Part shown: piece by piece, positions 1-8,704 of the stretch | Position numbering within the stretch: position 1 is the first letter of the stretch | Layout: every line of letters starts with the position of its first letter | Assembly (NCBI RefSeq): GCF_001921205.1 | Contig: NZ_MSIE01000090.1 | Coordinates: 1 to 38,774, forward strand | Reading direction: 5' to 3' | DNA from: Actinophytocola xanthii | GTDB lineage: Bacteria; Actinomycetota; Actinomycetes; Mycobacteriales; Pseudonocardiaceae | DNA length: 38,774 nucleotides | Program-made: the position numbers and the translations under genes | Notes under the pieces: generated by a model | Seen by the model: the letters and a program-made list of their open reading frames with translations, nothing else | The model's database searches: none | Told to the model about the DNA's origin: nothing

Positions 1-107
1 CGTCCGTCTCCAGGCACCACCCCGACTTAGGACTTACTCGTCTAGCGCACACGCCCTGCCGGCGAAAACCAGTGTCCGTACCCCGGGCTGGAGGGAAACA
101 TGGCGCC

Positions 108-611
108 ATGCGCGCCTGGCCCAACCCCGACTCCGGCGAAGTCCCCAGCCCGAGCGTGGTCGCCGCCTGGGTGACGCTTGGCCTCATCGCGACCGAACGG
201 ATCCCGCTGTGGGCGGCCCACTGGCTTGTCCTGGGTCACGACGGGGACAGTCTCGCGGCCCTGGCCGGTGTGAGCGGGATGGACCCGCACGAGGTCCACG
301 ACCTGCTGCCCGCCGCCCTCGCCAACTGCGGCGCGCCGATCCCGAACTCGGTGACCGCCGCGGCGGAGGTGGTTTTCGTCAGGCTCGCCGGGCTGCTCGC
401 GGAGAACCGCGTCGGCGAGCGGTGGGTGCTGGACAGCGTCATCGAGATCCTCCGAGCGTCGGGCTGGGAGGTCGGCGTCATCGAGCTTCCGCTCGGCCAG
501 ATCTTCGACCTGTCGGACGAGTGGGGTTCGGACTGGGGCCGGCCACGGCACGAGCTCGAACAGGAGATCCGGGATGCGTGCGAGCTCCAGCTCGCCCCCG
601 CTGGAAGGCCC

Positions 612-614
<3 letters not shown>
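108..614 (+). CDS. Hypothetical protein, 168 aa
   Basis: I do not recognise this protein. It is soluble-looking and acidic at the C-terminus, with alternating hydrophobic and Ala-rich helices and no signal peptide, transmembrane segment or known motif. A run of small helices (residues about 15-110) might be a helical-bundle domain, but this is only an impression. I chose the ATG at 108 because GGAGGG lies 12 nt upstream; a GTG at 72 is in frame and would add 12 residues without a ribosome-binding site. The stop codon TAG at 612-614 is also the beginning of the putative -10 box of guaB1, so the two genes are packed tightly but probably transcribed independently. Codon use is typical of the window and the coding call is fairly safe. 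Confidence 0.7.
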
Positions 615-2063
<1,449 letters not shown>

Positions 2064-2097
2064 CCGATCGACAGGGTCAGCTGTTGCCGATCGACAG
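2064..2097. repeat. Direct repeat CCGATCGACAG, two copies 23 bp apart
   Basis: The 11-mer CCGATCGACAG occurs at 2064-2074 and again at 2087-2097, just after the guaB1 stop codon and upstream of the PAP2 gene promoter. Start-to-start spacing is 23 bp, about two helical turns, as expected for a regulator binding the same face of the DNA. No regulator can be named. Confidence 0.4.
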
Positions 2098-2120
2098 CGG
2101 TGCGCGGCCGTTGATCTTCC

Positions 2121-2126
2121 TAGCCT
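2121..2126 (+). promoter_or_regulatory. Putative -10 box before the PAP2 gene
   Basis: TAGCCT lies 7 nt before the ATG at 2134 and matches the TANNNT pattern seen before other genes here. It supports 2134, rather than 2244, as the original start of the PAP2 gene. Confidence 0.4.
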
Positions 2127-2133
2127 CGGCGCC

Positions 2134-2250
2134 ATGCGACAGAGCGTGGAAGTGCCGGACGTCCCGGACGTCAGCGCGGAGCTGTACCTGGAGGTGGTCG
2201 CGTTCGCGGCCCGCTCCCCGGCCTGGTTGGGCACGCGGCGGCGGTGCTGA
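2134..2250 (+). pseudogene. Out-of-frame N-terminus of the PAP2 gene
   Basis: From the ATG at 2134 a 38-codon frame reads a peptide containing DVSAELYLEVVAFAARSP and AWLG, which resembles the usual N-terminus of actinobacterial PAP2 phosphatases, and then stops at TGA 2248-2250. The rest of the PAP2 protein continues in another frame. Adding one base near 2229-2232 (TTGGGCAC to TTGGGCCAC) would join AWLG to HAAAVLTEG and give one protein of about 195 residues. This may be a real mutation, a programmed shift or a sequencing error. Confidence 0.6.
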
Positions 2251-2720
2251 CCGAAGGGCTGGTGGTGGTGCTCGCCACCATGGTCGCCGTGCTCTGCTGG
2301 CGCGCCCGCCGGGACGGTCCGGCGCTGGCCCGAGCCGCGCTGGCCCCGGCGGCCGCGGCGGTGGCCTACCTGGTCAGCGAGGCGGTGAAGGCAGGCTGGC
2401 AGGTCGAGCGCCCGTGCCGCGCGCTGGGTGAGGTGGCCACCGTCGTGTCCTGCCCGGCGGTGGGCGACTGGTCGTTCCCCAGCAACCACGCGACTGTCGT
2501 GGGCGCGTTGGCCGTGGGGATCCTCTGGTCGACCCGGCGACTGGGAGCGGCGGCGGTGGCGCTGGCCCTGCTCGCCGCGGCGTCCCGGGTGTTCGTCGGG
2601 GCCCACTACCCGCACGACGTCCTGGCCGGGCTGCTGCTCGGCGCGGCGGTGGCACTCCCGCTGCCCCTGCTGGCCAGGGCGGTCACCCCGCTGGCGCAGC
2701 GGGTCGGCAGCCGCAGCTGA
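2244..2720 (+). CDS. PAP2 family phosphatase, 5' end frameshifted
   Basis: A membrane phosphatase of the type 2 phosphatidic acid phosphatase superfamily, which typically removes phosphate from lipid phosphates such as undecaprenyl or phosphatidylglycerol phosphates. The three superfamily motifs are present: KAGWQVERP (residues about 37-45), PSNHA (about 74-78, where most members have PSGH) and SRVFVGAHYPHD (about 113-124). Four or five hydrophobic helices are visible. The frame opens at GTG 2244 without a ribosome-binding site, and the natural N-terminus appears to lie in another frame from 2134. As read, the protein is 158 aa and lacks the first helix, so it may be inactive or made by frameshifting. 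The exact substrate is unknown. Confidence 0.8.
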   Translation: MLTEGLVVVLATMVAVLCWRARRDGPALARAALAPAAAAVAYLVSEAVKAGWQVERPCRALGEVATVVSCPAVGDWSFPSNHATVVGALAVGILWSTRRLGAAAVALALLAAASRVFVGAHYPHDVLAGLLLGAAVALPLPLLARAVTPLAQRVGSRS

Positions 2721-2846
2721 TCGCGGTCGCGAGGACGTGCGGCCCCAGTAACTCGCCGCCCGGTCGGGGCATCGAAGGACTCCCCCGTGCCGCGTCGCCT
2801 GGACGCCCACCCCCGACCCCGGGGATTGGTCCCGGAGGATGACGGC

Positions 2847-4307
2847 ATGCAGATCGCCTGGCTCGTGGTCGGGTACGCCGTGCTCGGCGCCGCGGTGGTG
2901 GGCGCCCGGCGGTGGCCGGACGCCGCCCTGGTGGTGGCCGTCGCGACGTGGGCGGCGGGTTCGGTCGGCTCGGTCGGGGTGTGGCTGGCCGGCGGGGTCG
3001 CCCTGGTCGCCTACCTCGCCGGCCGCCACGCCGCCGATCGCGGCTCCGGCCCGGTCGTGCTGGTGCTCGGCGCGGCCACGACGACGGCTACGGCCCTGCC
3101 GACGGCGGGCGGTGACGCGGCGGTCGCGGCGCTGGCGGGAGTCGGCGTGCTCGCGCTCGTGCCCTGGTCGACGGGCCGGTTCCGGTCGCGGTACGCCCAG
3201 CTGGCAGCGGCCGGGTGGGACCAGGCCGAGCGGATGGAGCTGGCGGCGGACCGGGCCCGCGGCCGCGAGCGGGTCCGACTGGCCGCCGAGATGCATGACC
3301 TGATCGGCCATGAGCTGGCCAACGCGGCGCTGCGGGTGGGCGCGCTGGAGCTCACCCTGGCCGGGCCGGACCGGGAGACGGCCAAAGCCGCGCGGACGAG
3401 CGTGACCGCGGCCGCCGAGCGGCTGGCAGACACGGTCCGCGTACTGCGCGCCGAGTCGAGCGCGCTGCCGGAGCCGACCGTGGAGGAGTCCGTCGCCGCG
3501 GCCCGCCAGGCCGGCCTGGCCGTGACCCTGCGCACGACGGGTGAACAGAGCGAGGACCCGGTGATCACCCGAACCGTCCGTCGCGTCCTACGTGAAGCCG
3601 TGACCAACGCGCTCAAACACGCCCCCACGAGCCCGCTCACCATCGCCCTCACGAACGACGAAACCGGCACCCACCTGAACGTGACCAGCGAAAACGGGCT
3701 TTCCCGCGCGTTACCCATCCCCCACCCGTTCCCGGGGGCGTCCCGCCTTGCCAGCGTATCGGGTGGGGGTGGGGGTGTGGGGGGTCGCGGCTCGAACTGT
3801 GGATGGCCGGAGCAGTTGTGGACAACCGCGGCTGGTGGGCACGGGTTGGTGGGGTTGGCGGAGCGGGTCGGGCTCGTCGGGGGGCGGTTCGAGGCGGGGC
3901 CGGTGGTCGGGGGCGGATTCGCGGTGGTCGCGCACCTGCCGCGCCGGCCCGCGGTACCGGCGTCGACGGCGGCGAGCCGGGCGGTGGCGGAGCGCGGGGT
4001 GCGGCGGAGCGGGCGGCGGGCGGTGGTCGTCGCGACCGCGGTCGCGATCGGGGTGGTGGGGGCGGTGGTCGGATACGTGGTGTTCGACGCGGCCTCCTCG
4101 CGGCTCACGCCCGCCGAGTTCGAGCGGTTGCGGGTGGGGCAGCGGGTGGAGACCGCGCACCTGCCCGGCCGGACCCGCACCGACGACAGCGGCGGCTGCC
4201 GGCACTACAGCGTGGCGGTCAACCCGTTTGCCGAGCGCGGGGACGACCTCTACCGGGTCTGCTTCGCCGACGGGCGGCTCGTCGGCAAGGCGCTGGTGGA
4301 GCGTTGA
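2847..4307 (+). CDS. NarL-type sensor histidine kinase with C-terminal membrane extension
   Basis: A 486-residue sensor kinase of the HisKA_3 family. The N-terminus (residues 1-110) holds several hydrophobic helices. The dimerisation helix contains AAEMHDLIGHE with the phospho-accepting His150. The ATPase domain has an N box (REAVTNALKHA, about 249-259) and a G box (GGHGLVGLAERV, about 330-341). Between them is a low-complexity stretch (about 285-328) rich in Pro and Gly that most relatives lack. After the ATPase domain come an extra transmembrane helix (about 392-413) and a small domain with Cys451 and Cys472, probably outside the membrane. I chose ATG 2847 because GGAGG lies 8 nt upstream; GTG 2787 is also in frame. 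It is followed after 12 nt by its response regulator. The stimulus is unknown. Confidence 0.88.
   Translation: MQIAWLVVGYAVLGAAVVGARRWPDAALVVAVATWAAGSVGSVGVWLAGGVALVAYLAGRHAADRGSGPVVLVLGAATTTATALPTAGGDAAVAALAGVGVLALVPWSTGRFRSRYAQLAAAGWDQAERMELAADRARGRERVRLAAEMHDLIGHELANAALRVGALELTLAGPDRETAKAARTSVTAAAERLADTVRVLRAESSALPEPTVEESVAAARQAGLAVTLRTTGEQSEDPVITRTVRRVLREAVTNALKHAPTSPLTIALTNDETGTHLNVTSENGLSRALPIPHPFPGASRLASVSGGGGGVGGRGSNCGWPEQLWTTAAGGHGLVGLAERVGLVGGRFEAGPVVGGGFAVVAHLPRRPAVPASTAASRAVAERGVRRSGRRAVVVATAVAIGVVGAVVGYVVFDAASSRLTPAEFERLRVGQRVETAHLPGRTRTDDSGGCRHYSVAVNPFAERGDDLYRVCFADGRLVGKALVER
3699..3833. repeat. G/C-tract insert with inverted arms inside the kinase gene
   Basis: This 135-bp stretch sits where HisKA_3 kinases normally have only a short loop. 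It has pyrimidine-rich CCCATCCCCCACCCG at 3716-3730 and purine-rich GGGTGGGGGTGGGG at about 3760-3775, near-complementary arms around a GC-rich centre, followed by two TGTGGA segments. It keeps the reading frame. I infer a small inserted palindromic repeat. Confidence 0.4.
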
Positions 4308-4319
4308 GAGGATGCCGCC

Positions 4320-4958
4320 GTGATCCGTGTGGTGCTCGCCGATGACGAGGGCGTCGTCCGGGTGGGTGTGCGGGCGGTGCTCGCCACCGCCGGGGACATC
4401 GAGATCGTGGGTGAGTGCGGGACCGGGCGGGAGGCCGTCGACCTGGTGCTCGCCCACCGGCCGGACGTCGCGGTGCTCGACGTGCGGATGCCGCAGCTCG
4501 ACGGGCTGGGCGCGGCGGCTCGGATCCGGCCCACCGGAACCGGGGTGCTCGTCCTGACGACGTTCGCCGACGACGCGACGATCTCCCGGGCGCTCGGCGA
4601 GGGGGCGGGCGGGTTCGTGCTCAAGACCGGGGACCCGCAGGAGATCATCGCGGGGGTGCGGGCGGTGGCCGGCGGTGGCGCCTACCTCTCACCGCTGGTG
4701 GCGCGGCGGGTGCTCGACCACCTCTCGGGTACGGGGCCGCGGCTGGAGGTTGGCAACCGGGTCGCGGAGCTCACCGACCGGGAGCGTGAGGTACTGGGGC
4801 TCATCGGCGCCGGCCTGTCCAACGGCGAGATAGCGCAAAGGATCCACGTCGTCGAGGGCACGGTGAAGGTCTACGTCAGCACGATCCTGCGGCGGCTCGA
4901 TGTGCGCAACCGGGTGCAGGCGGCGATCGTCGCCTACGAGGCCGGTCTGATCCCGTAG
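4320..4958 (+). CDS. NarL/FixJ-type response regulator
   Basis: A 212-residue two-domain regulator. The receiver domain has the acidic pair D8-D9, the phospho-accepting D54 in VLDVRMP, a switch Thr at about 80 and K102. The C-terminal LuxR-type HTH (about residues 148-205) begins LTDREREVLGLI and contains the recognition helix around EGTVKVYVSTILRRL. It is the partner of the kinase that ends 12 nt upstream, with AGAGGA as ribosome-binding site before the GTG start. Its 3' end is overlapped on the other strand by the DUF998 reading frame. Targets cannot be deduced here. Confidence 0.93.
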   Translation: MIRVVLADDEGVVRVGVRAVLATAGDIEIVGECGTGREAVDLVLAHRPDVAVLDVRMPQLDGLGAAARIRPTGTGVLVLTTFADDATISRALGEGAGGFVLKTGDPQEIIAGVRAVAGGGAYLSPLVARRVLDHLSGTGPRLEVGNRVAELTDREREVLGLIGAGLSNGEIAQRIHVVEGTVKVYVSTILRRLDVRNRVQAAIVAYEAGLIP

Positions 4959-5669
4959 GGACTCGGGGCCGCGGAACCGCAGCGGCAGGACGATCAACTG
5001 GCCGAGCAGGGAGAGCTCGAGCACGAACAGCAGCCGCTGGAACAGGCCGTTGAGCTCCTGCAGCGCCTCCGGCATCACGCCGAGGTGGCTGGTCATGAAC
5101 AACGCGAGCACCACCGACGTGACGAGCGCGTTCGCGTACAGCGCCCGGCGGTACCGCACCTGATAGGCCACCCCGGTCAGCTGCCGGGCCACCAGCACGA
5201 CGGCGATCGGCAGGCAGAAGAACACCACGCCGGCGGAGTACCGGTGGATCTGCGCCGACGTCGACAGGGACTCGCCCAGGTCCGTGGGGAACACCGCGGC
5301 CAGCAACGAACCGAGCACCGCGAGCGCGAGCGCCAGCCGCAGCACCCCGCGGCCCAGCAGGTGGATCCGGGCCAGGCCGGCCATCGCGCCGATCCCCGCG
5401 ACGCACATGCACAACACCGCCGCGCCGAACATCCAGCCGATCTCGGGCACGAACACGTAGTCCGACATCGTCGTGTCGAGCACGCTCATCCGCTCCCAGG
5501 CGGTGACCGTCAGGTTCGTCATGAACAGCAGGGAGCAGACGATCCCGGCGAGGCCGAGCCGCACGGCGAAAACCGACGGCCGCGGCCCGACGACGGCGGC
5601 TCCACGAGGCGGGGACAGCACGAGGTTGGTCACAACTAGACGCTCTCGTGCGAGCAGCCCCCGAACCAT
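4689..5669 (-). CDS. DUF998 family membrane protein with antisense 3' extension
   Basis: Residues 1-235 look like a DUF998 protein with about six transmembrane helices, of unknown function. The typical domain ends near the arginine-rich LIVLPLRFRG segment, at about 4985. The frame stays open for another 90 residues, polar and without hydrophobic helices, all antisense to the last 270 bp of the response-regulator gene. This tail is therefore probably a result of a lost stop codon or an indel, and is unlikely to have a function of its own. ATG 5669 is preceded by GGGAG with an 8-nt spacer; GTG 5633 is an alternative. The gene points towards the two-component system and away from nothing on its upstream side except phoH, which runs in the same direction. 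Confidence 0.78.
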   Translation of the reverse strand: MVRGLLARERLVVTNLVLSPPRGAAVVGPRPSVFAVRLGLAGIVCSLLFMTNLTVTAWERMSVLDTTMSDYVFVPEIGWMFGAAVLCMCVAGIGAMAGLARIHLLGRGVLRLALALAVLGSLLAAVFPTDLGESLSTSAQIHRYSAGVVFFCLPIAVVLVARQLTGVAYQVRYRRALYANALVTSVVLALFMTSHLGVMPEALQELNGLFQRLLFVLELSLLGQLIVLPLRFRGPESLRDQTGLVGDDRRLHPVAHIEPPQDRADVDLHRALDDVDPLRYLAVGQAGADEPQYLTLPVGELRDPVANLQPRPRTREVVEHPPRHQR

Positions 5670-5714
5670 CCGGGAAACTCCCGAAATGCCTCGGGGGCTA
5701 CCCCTACCTCACCC

Positions 5715-7052
5715 TCAGGACAGGTGCTCCTCCAGCATCTCGGTCACCAGCGCCGCGATCGGGGAGCGCTCGGAACGGGTCAGGGTCACGTGCGCGAACA
5801 GCGGGTGCCCCTTCAGCTTCTCGATCACCGCGGCGATGCCGTCGTGCCGGCCGACCCGCAGGTTGTCGCGCTGCGCCACGTCGTGGGTGAGCACCACCCG
5901 CGACCCGGTGCCCAGTCGGGACAGGACGGTCAGCAGGACGTTGCGCTCGAGCGACTGGGCCTCGTCGACGATCACGAACGTGTCGTGCAGCGAACGGCCG
6001 CGGATGTGCGTCAGCGGCAGCACCTCGAGCATGCCGCGGTCGAGCACCTCGTCGATCACGGCCTTGCTCACCAGGGCGCCGAGGGTGTCGAACACCGCCT
6101 GCGCCCACGGCTGCATCTTCTCGCTCTCCGAACCCGGCAGGTAGCCGAGCTCCTGACCGCCGACCGCGTACACCGGGCGGAAGACGACGACCTTGCGGTG
6201 CAGGTTGCGCTCCATCACCGCCTCGAGGCCCGCGCACAACGCGAGCGCCGACTTGCCCGTGCCGGCCCGCCCACCGAGCGAGACGATGCCGACCTCCTGG
6301 TCGAGCAGCAGGTCGAGCGCGACACGCTGCTCGGCGGACCGGCCGTGCAGCCCGAAGGCCTCGCGGTCGCCCCGGACCAGGGCGATCTGCTTGTCCTTGG
6401 TGATGCGTCCGAGCGCGCTCGCCGAGGCCGAGAGCAGCCGCAGCCCCGTGTTGCACGGGAGGTCGCCGACCTCGATCGAGTGCGTCGCCGGCTCGACCTC
6501 GCCGTCCCGGTACAGCGCGTCGAGTGCCTCGGCGGAGACCTCGAGGTCGGCCATCCCGGTCCACCCTGAGGGGGTGACCTCCTGAGCCCGGTACTCGTCG
6601 GCGTCGAGGCCGACCGAGGCCGCCTTGATCCGCAGCGGGATGTCCTTGGTGACCAGCGCGACGCCCTCGGTGTGCGACGCCATGTTCAGCGCGCAGGCGA
6701 GGATTCGGGCGTCGTTGGAGTCGGTCCGGAAACCAGCCGGCAGCACGGTCTGGTCGGAGTGGTTCAGTTCCACGTGCAGGGTGCCGCCGTGCGGCCCGAT
6801 GGGGATCGGCCGGTCGAGCCGACCGTGACGTTCTCGCAGGTCGTCCAGCAGGCGGAGAGCCTCCCTGGCGAACCAGCCAAGCTCGGGGTGGTGCCGCTTG
6901 CCCTCCAGCTCACCGATGACGACCAGCGGCAGGACGACGGCGTGCTCGGCGAACCGGGTCACCGCCCACGGATCGGAGAGAAGCACGGAGGTGTCGAGAA
7001 CATAGGTACGGCGAAGCTCACCCGGGCCTCCAGAGGAACGCGAAGCGGTCAC
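5715..7052 (-). CDS. PhoH family protein (PIN domain plus ATPase)
   Basis: A 445-residue PhoH2-type protein. The N-terminal PIN domain (about residues 15-150) starts [12 protein letters not shown] with acidic D20 and later has TDSNDARIL and VTKDIPLR. The C-terminal PhoH ATPase has a Walker A motif [10 protein letters not shown] (261-270) and Walker B IVDEAQ (361-366). Mycobacterial PhoH2 is described as an RNA helicase and ribonuclease, so an RNA-processing role is likely. I selected GTG 7052 because AGGAG lies 5 nt before it; the frame extends to 7106 but that part is not conserved-looking. The 337-bp region upstream is non-coding. The family is certain; the cellular role is inferred. Confidence 0.92.
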   Translation of the reverse strand: MTASRSSGGPGELRRTYVLDTSVLLSDPWAVTRFAEHAVVLPLVVIGELEGKRHHPELGWFAREALRLLDDLRERHGRLDRPIPIGPHGGTLHVELNHSDQTVLPAGFRTDSNDARILACALNMASHTEGVALVTKDIPLRIKAASVGLDADEYRAQEVTPSGWTGMADLEVSAEALDALYRDGEVEPATHSIEVGDLPCNTGLRLLSASASALGRITKDKQIALVRGDREAFGLHGRSAEQRVALDLLLDQEVGIVSLGGRAGTGKSALALCAGLEAVMERNLHRKVVVFRPVYAVGGQELGYLPGSESEKMQPWAQAVFDTLGALVSKAVIDEVLDRGMLEVLPLTHIRGRSLHDTFVIVDEAQSLERNVLLTVLSRLGTGSRVVLTHDVAQRDNLRVGRHDGIAAVIEKLKGHPLFAHVTLTRSERSPIAALVTEMLEEHLS

Positions 7053-7389
7053 GGCTACTCCTGCGCGAACGCGACACCCACGTCCGCTCCTCGTAGGGCC
7101 AGGCACCCACCCAGGCTGGGCGATCAGGTCAGCGTCTCGACCTCCTCGACGCCGACCGCGTCGCCCACGAGGGCCGGGTGCCGGCCCTCTCGATCGTTGC
7201 TATCACGACCTGGGCCTCCCGGGACGGGCCGCGTGGGCACGACCCGTTCACTTCGGACGCTACCCAAGGTCCGTCCCACCGGACAGGGAACGGCACGGGT
7301 GATTTTCATTTCGTGACGCACGTGCAGATGCACGCCAATGGAGGTTGCGTCACCCGAAATGATTACTCAACGTGGCGTTAACGCGGCGT
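7053..7389. other. Non-coding gap between phoH and the prenyl synthase gene
   Basis: This 337-bp gap has only short frames that look like chance openings. It should contain the phoH promoter (read leftwards) and the 3' end of the prenyl synthase transcript. The only clear structure is the nested inverted repeat at 7308-7360, followed by a direct repeat of AACGTGGCGTT and AACGCGGCGTT close to the synthase stop codon. Confidence 0.6.
7308..7360. promoter_or_regulatory. Nested inverted repeat, terminator or operator
   Basis: ATTTCGTGACGCA (7308-7320) pairs with TGCGTCACCCGAAAT (7346-7360), leaving only a 2-base bulge, and inside it CGTGCA-GA-TGCACG (7321-7334) forms a second perfect hairpin. 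The region is less GC-rich than its surroundings. It is 30 bp beyond the prenyl synthase stop codon and 255 bp upstream of phoH, so it may end one transcript or control the other. Confidence 0.45.
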
Positions 7390-8181
7390 TCAGGATCCGA
7401 ACCGTCGGTGCCGAATGGCGTAGTCGCGCAGGGCGCGGAGGAAGTCGGTGCGCCGGAAGTCGGGCCAGTAGGCCTCGCAGAACCAGAACTCGGAGTGCGC
7501 CGACTGCCAGAGCAGGAACCCGGACAGCCGCTGCTCGCCGGAGGTGCGGATGACGAGGTCGGGGTCGGGCTGACCGGAGGTGTAGAGGTGTTCGGCGATG
7601 TGGTCGACGTCGAGCACCTCGACCAGCTCCTCGATCGTGCTGCCCTTCTCGGCGTGCTGCTGGAGCAGCTTGCGGACGGCGTCCGCGATCTCCCGCCGGC
7701 CGCCGTAGCCGACCGCGATGTTGACCTCCATGCCGGTCCGGCCCAGGGTGCGCTGGGCCGCGGAGGACAGCCGCGCGGAGGTCTCCTCGGGAAGAATGTC
7801 GAGCGCGCCGATGATCCGCAGCCGCCAGGCGTTGCCCTCCCCAGCCAGCTCCTCGACCACGTCGGAGATGACCTCGAGCAGCGGGGCCAGCTCCTCCTGC
7901 GGGCGGGTGACGTTGTCGGTGGACAGCAGCCAGAGCGTGACCAGCTCGACGTCGGACTCGCGGCACCAGCTCAGCAGGTCGAGGATCCGCCGCGCGCCGG
8001 CCCGGTGCCCGTCGACGACGTCGGTGAAGCCGGCCTCGCGGGCCCATCTCCGGTTGCCGTCCAGCACCACGCCGACGTGGCGGGGGTGGCGCCCGGCCGC
8101 CTGCTGCATCAGCCGCCGGTCGTACAGGCCGTAGACGAGCCGGGATGCCTTCTTGCGGATGCGCCGCCACCGAGGACTCAC
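7390..8181 (-). CDS. Short-chain Z-isoprenyl diphosphate synthase (Rv1086-like)
   Basis: A 263-residue cis-prenyltransferase. Conserved parts are VVLDGNRRWAREAG (about residues 38-51, with the Mg-binding Asp41), WLLSTDN, and near the end DPDLVIRTSGEQRLSG and LLWQSAHSEFWF. It resembles the Mycobacterium Z-farnesyl diphosphate synthase Rv1086 more than the decaprenyl enzyme, judging by the YGLYDRRL N-terminus and the hemolysin III neighbour, as in Mycobacterium. It condenses isopentenyl diphosphate with an allylic primer for decaprenyl phosphate made for cell-wall assembly. GTG 8181 is chosen because SPRWRRIRKK matches family N-termini and TACTCT lies 8 nt upstream; the open frame runs on to 8265. 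It diverges from the CoA-binding gene with 37 bp between. Confidence 0.9.
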   Translation of the reverse strand: MSPRWRRIRKKASRLVYGLYDRRLMQQAAGRHPRHVGVVLDGNRRWAREAGFTDVVDGHRAGARRILDLLSWCRESDVELVTLWLLSTDNVTRPQEELAPLLEVISDVVEELAGEGNAWRLRIIGALDILPEETSARLSSAAQRTLGRTGMEVNIAVGYGGRREIADAVRKLLQQHAEKGSTIEELVEVLDVDHIAEHLYTSGQPDPDLVIRTSGEQRLSGFLLWQSAHSEFWFCEAYWPDFRRTDFLRALRDYAIRHRRFGS

Positions 8182-8189
8182 GTTCCCGC

Positions 8190-8195
8190 AGAGTA
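8190..8195 (-). promoter_or_regulatory. Putative -10 box of the prenyl synthase gene
   Basis: On the minus strand TACTCT is 8 nt before GTG 8181, a TANNNT match in the 37-bp divergent gap. No ribosome-binding site is clear. Confidence 0.35.
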
Positions 8196-8218
8196 CGCCA
8201 GGGGAGCAGACTGGGCTC

Positions 8219-8656
8219 ATGCAGCGAACCGAGATCGACCCGCGGTGGCAGGACCTCGAGGTCATCGAGCGGCTCGTGCGCGAGGCGCGGACCGTCGCGG
8301 TCGTCGGGCTGTCCGCGGACCCGGGCCGGCCCAGCTTCGGTGTGGCGCGTTACCTGGCGCGGAGCGGGCTGCGGATCCTCCCGGTGAACCCGGGCCTGCG
8401 CGAGTGGCAGGGCGTGCCGGCGTACCCGTCGGTGTCGGCGCTGCCGGAGCCGGTGGACATCGTGGACGTGTTCCGGCGGCCGGAACACGTGCCGGCGATC
8501 GCCCGGGAGGCGGTGGCGCTGGGCGCCGGCGCGCTGTGGATGCAGCTCGGCGTGCTCTCCGCGGAGGGCGCCCGGATCGCCGACGAGGGCGGCCTGGACG
8601 TGGTGATGGACCGGTGCCTCGCCGTGGAGCACCGGGAGGTGGTCGGCTGGTCGTGA
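8219..8656 (+). CDS. CoA-binding protein (YccU-like)
   Basis: A 145-residue single-domain protein with a Rossmann-like CoA_binding fold. The N-terminal strand-loop VAVVGLSADPGRPSFGVARYL (about residues 27-47) is the nucleotide-binding part, followed by ILPVNP, VDIVDVFRRPEHVP and ALWMQLGV, all typical of the YccU family. The biochemical role is unknown; the family binds CoA. ATG 8219 follows AGGGGAG at an 11-nt distance. An open frame extends upstream to 8153 but overlaps the divergent prenyl synthase gene and its promoter, so I excluded it. The next gene on the same strand starts 48 nt later. Confidence 0.9.
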   Translation: MQRTEIDPRWQDLEVIERLVREARTVAVVGLSADPGRPSFGVARYLARSGLRILPVNPGLREWQGVPAYPSVSALPEPVDIVDVFRRPEHVPAIAREAVALGAGALWMQLGVLSAEGARIADEGGLDVVMDRCLAVEHREVVGWS

Positions 8657-8691
8657 TCCTCTTCACGCTGGGGGCACAACCTACGGTCCCG

Positions 8692-8697
8692 TAACCT
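8692..8697 (+). promoter_or_regulatory. Putative -10 box of the hemolysin III gene
   Basis: TAACCT lies 7 nt before GTG 8705, and no Shine-Dalgarno sequence is present, so a leaderless transcript is likely. Confidence 0.4.
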
Positions 8698-8704
8698 TGG
8701 TGGC

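Noticed and set aside
7124-7381. Two short frames in the phoH/prenyl synthase gap
   Set aside because: They have no ribosome-binding site, no conserved-looking content and overlap each other; they are probably chance openings.
8153-8218. Earlier start of the CoA-binding protein
   Set aside because: It would overlap the divergent prenyl synthase gene and its promoter, and the residues (RMRRHRGLTFP) do not look conserved.
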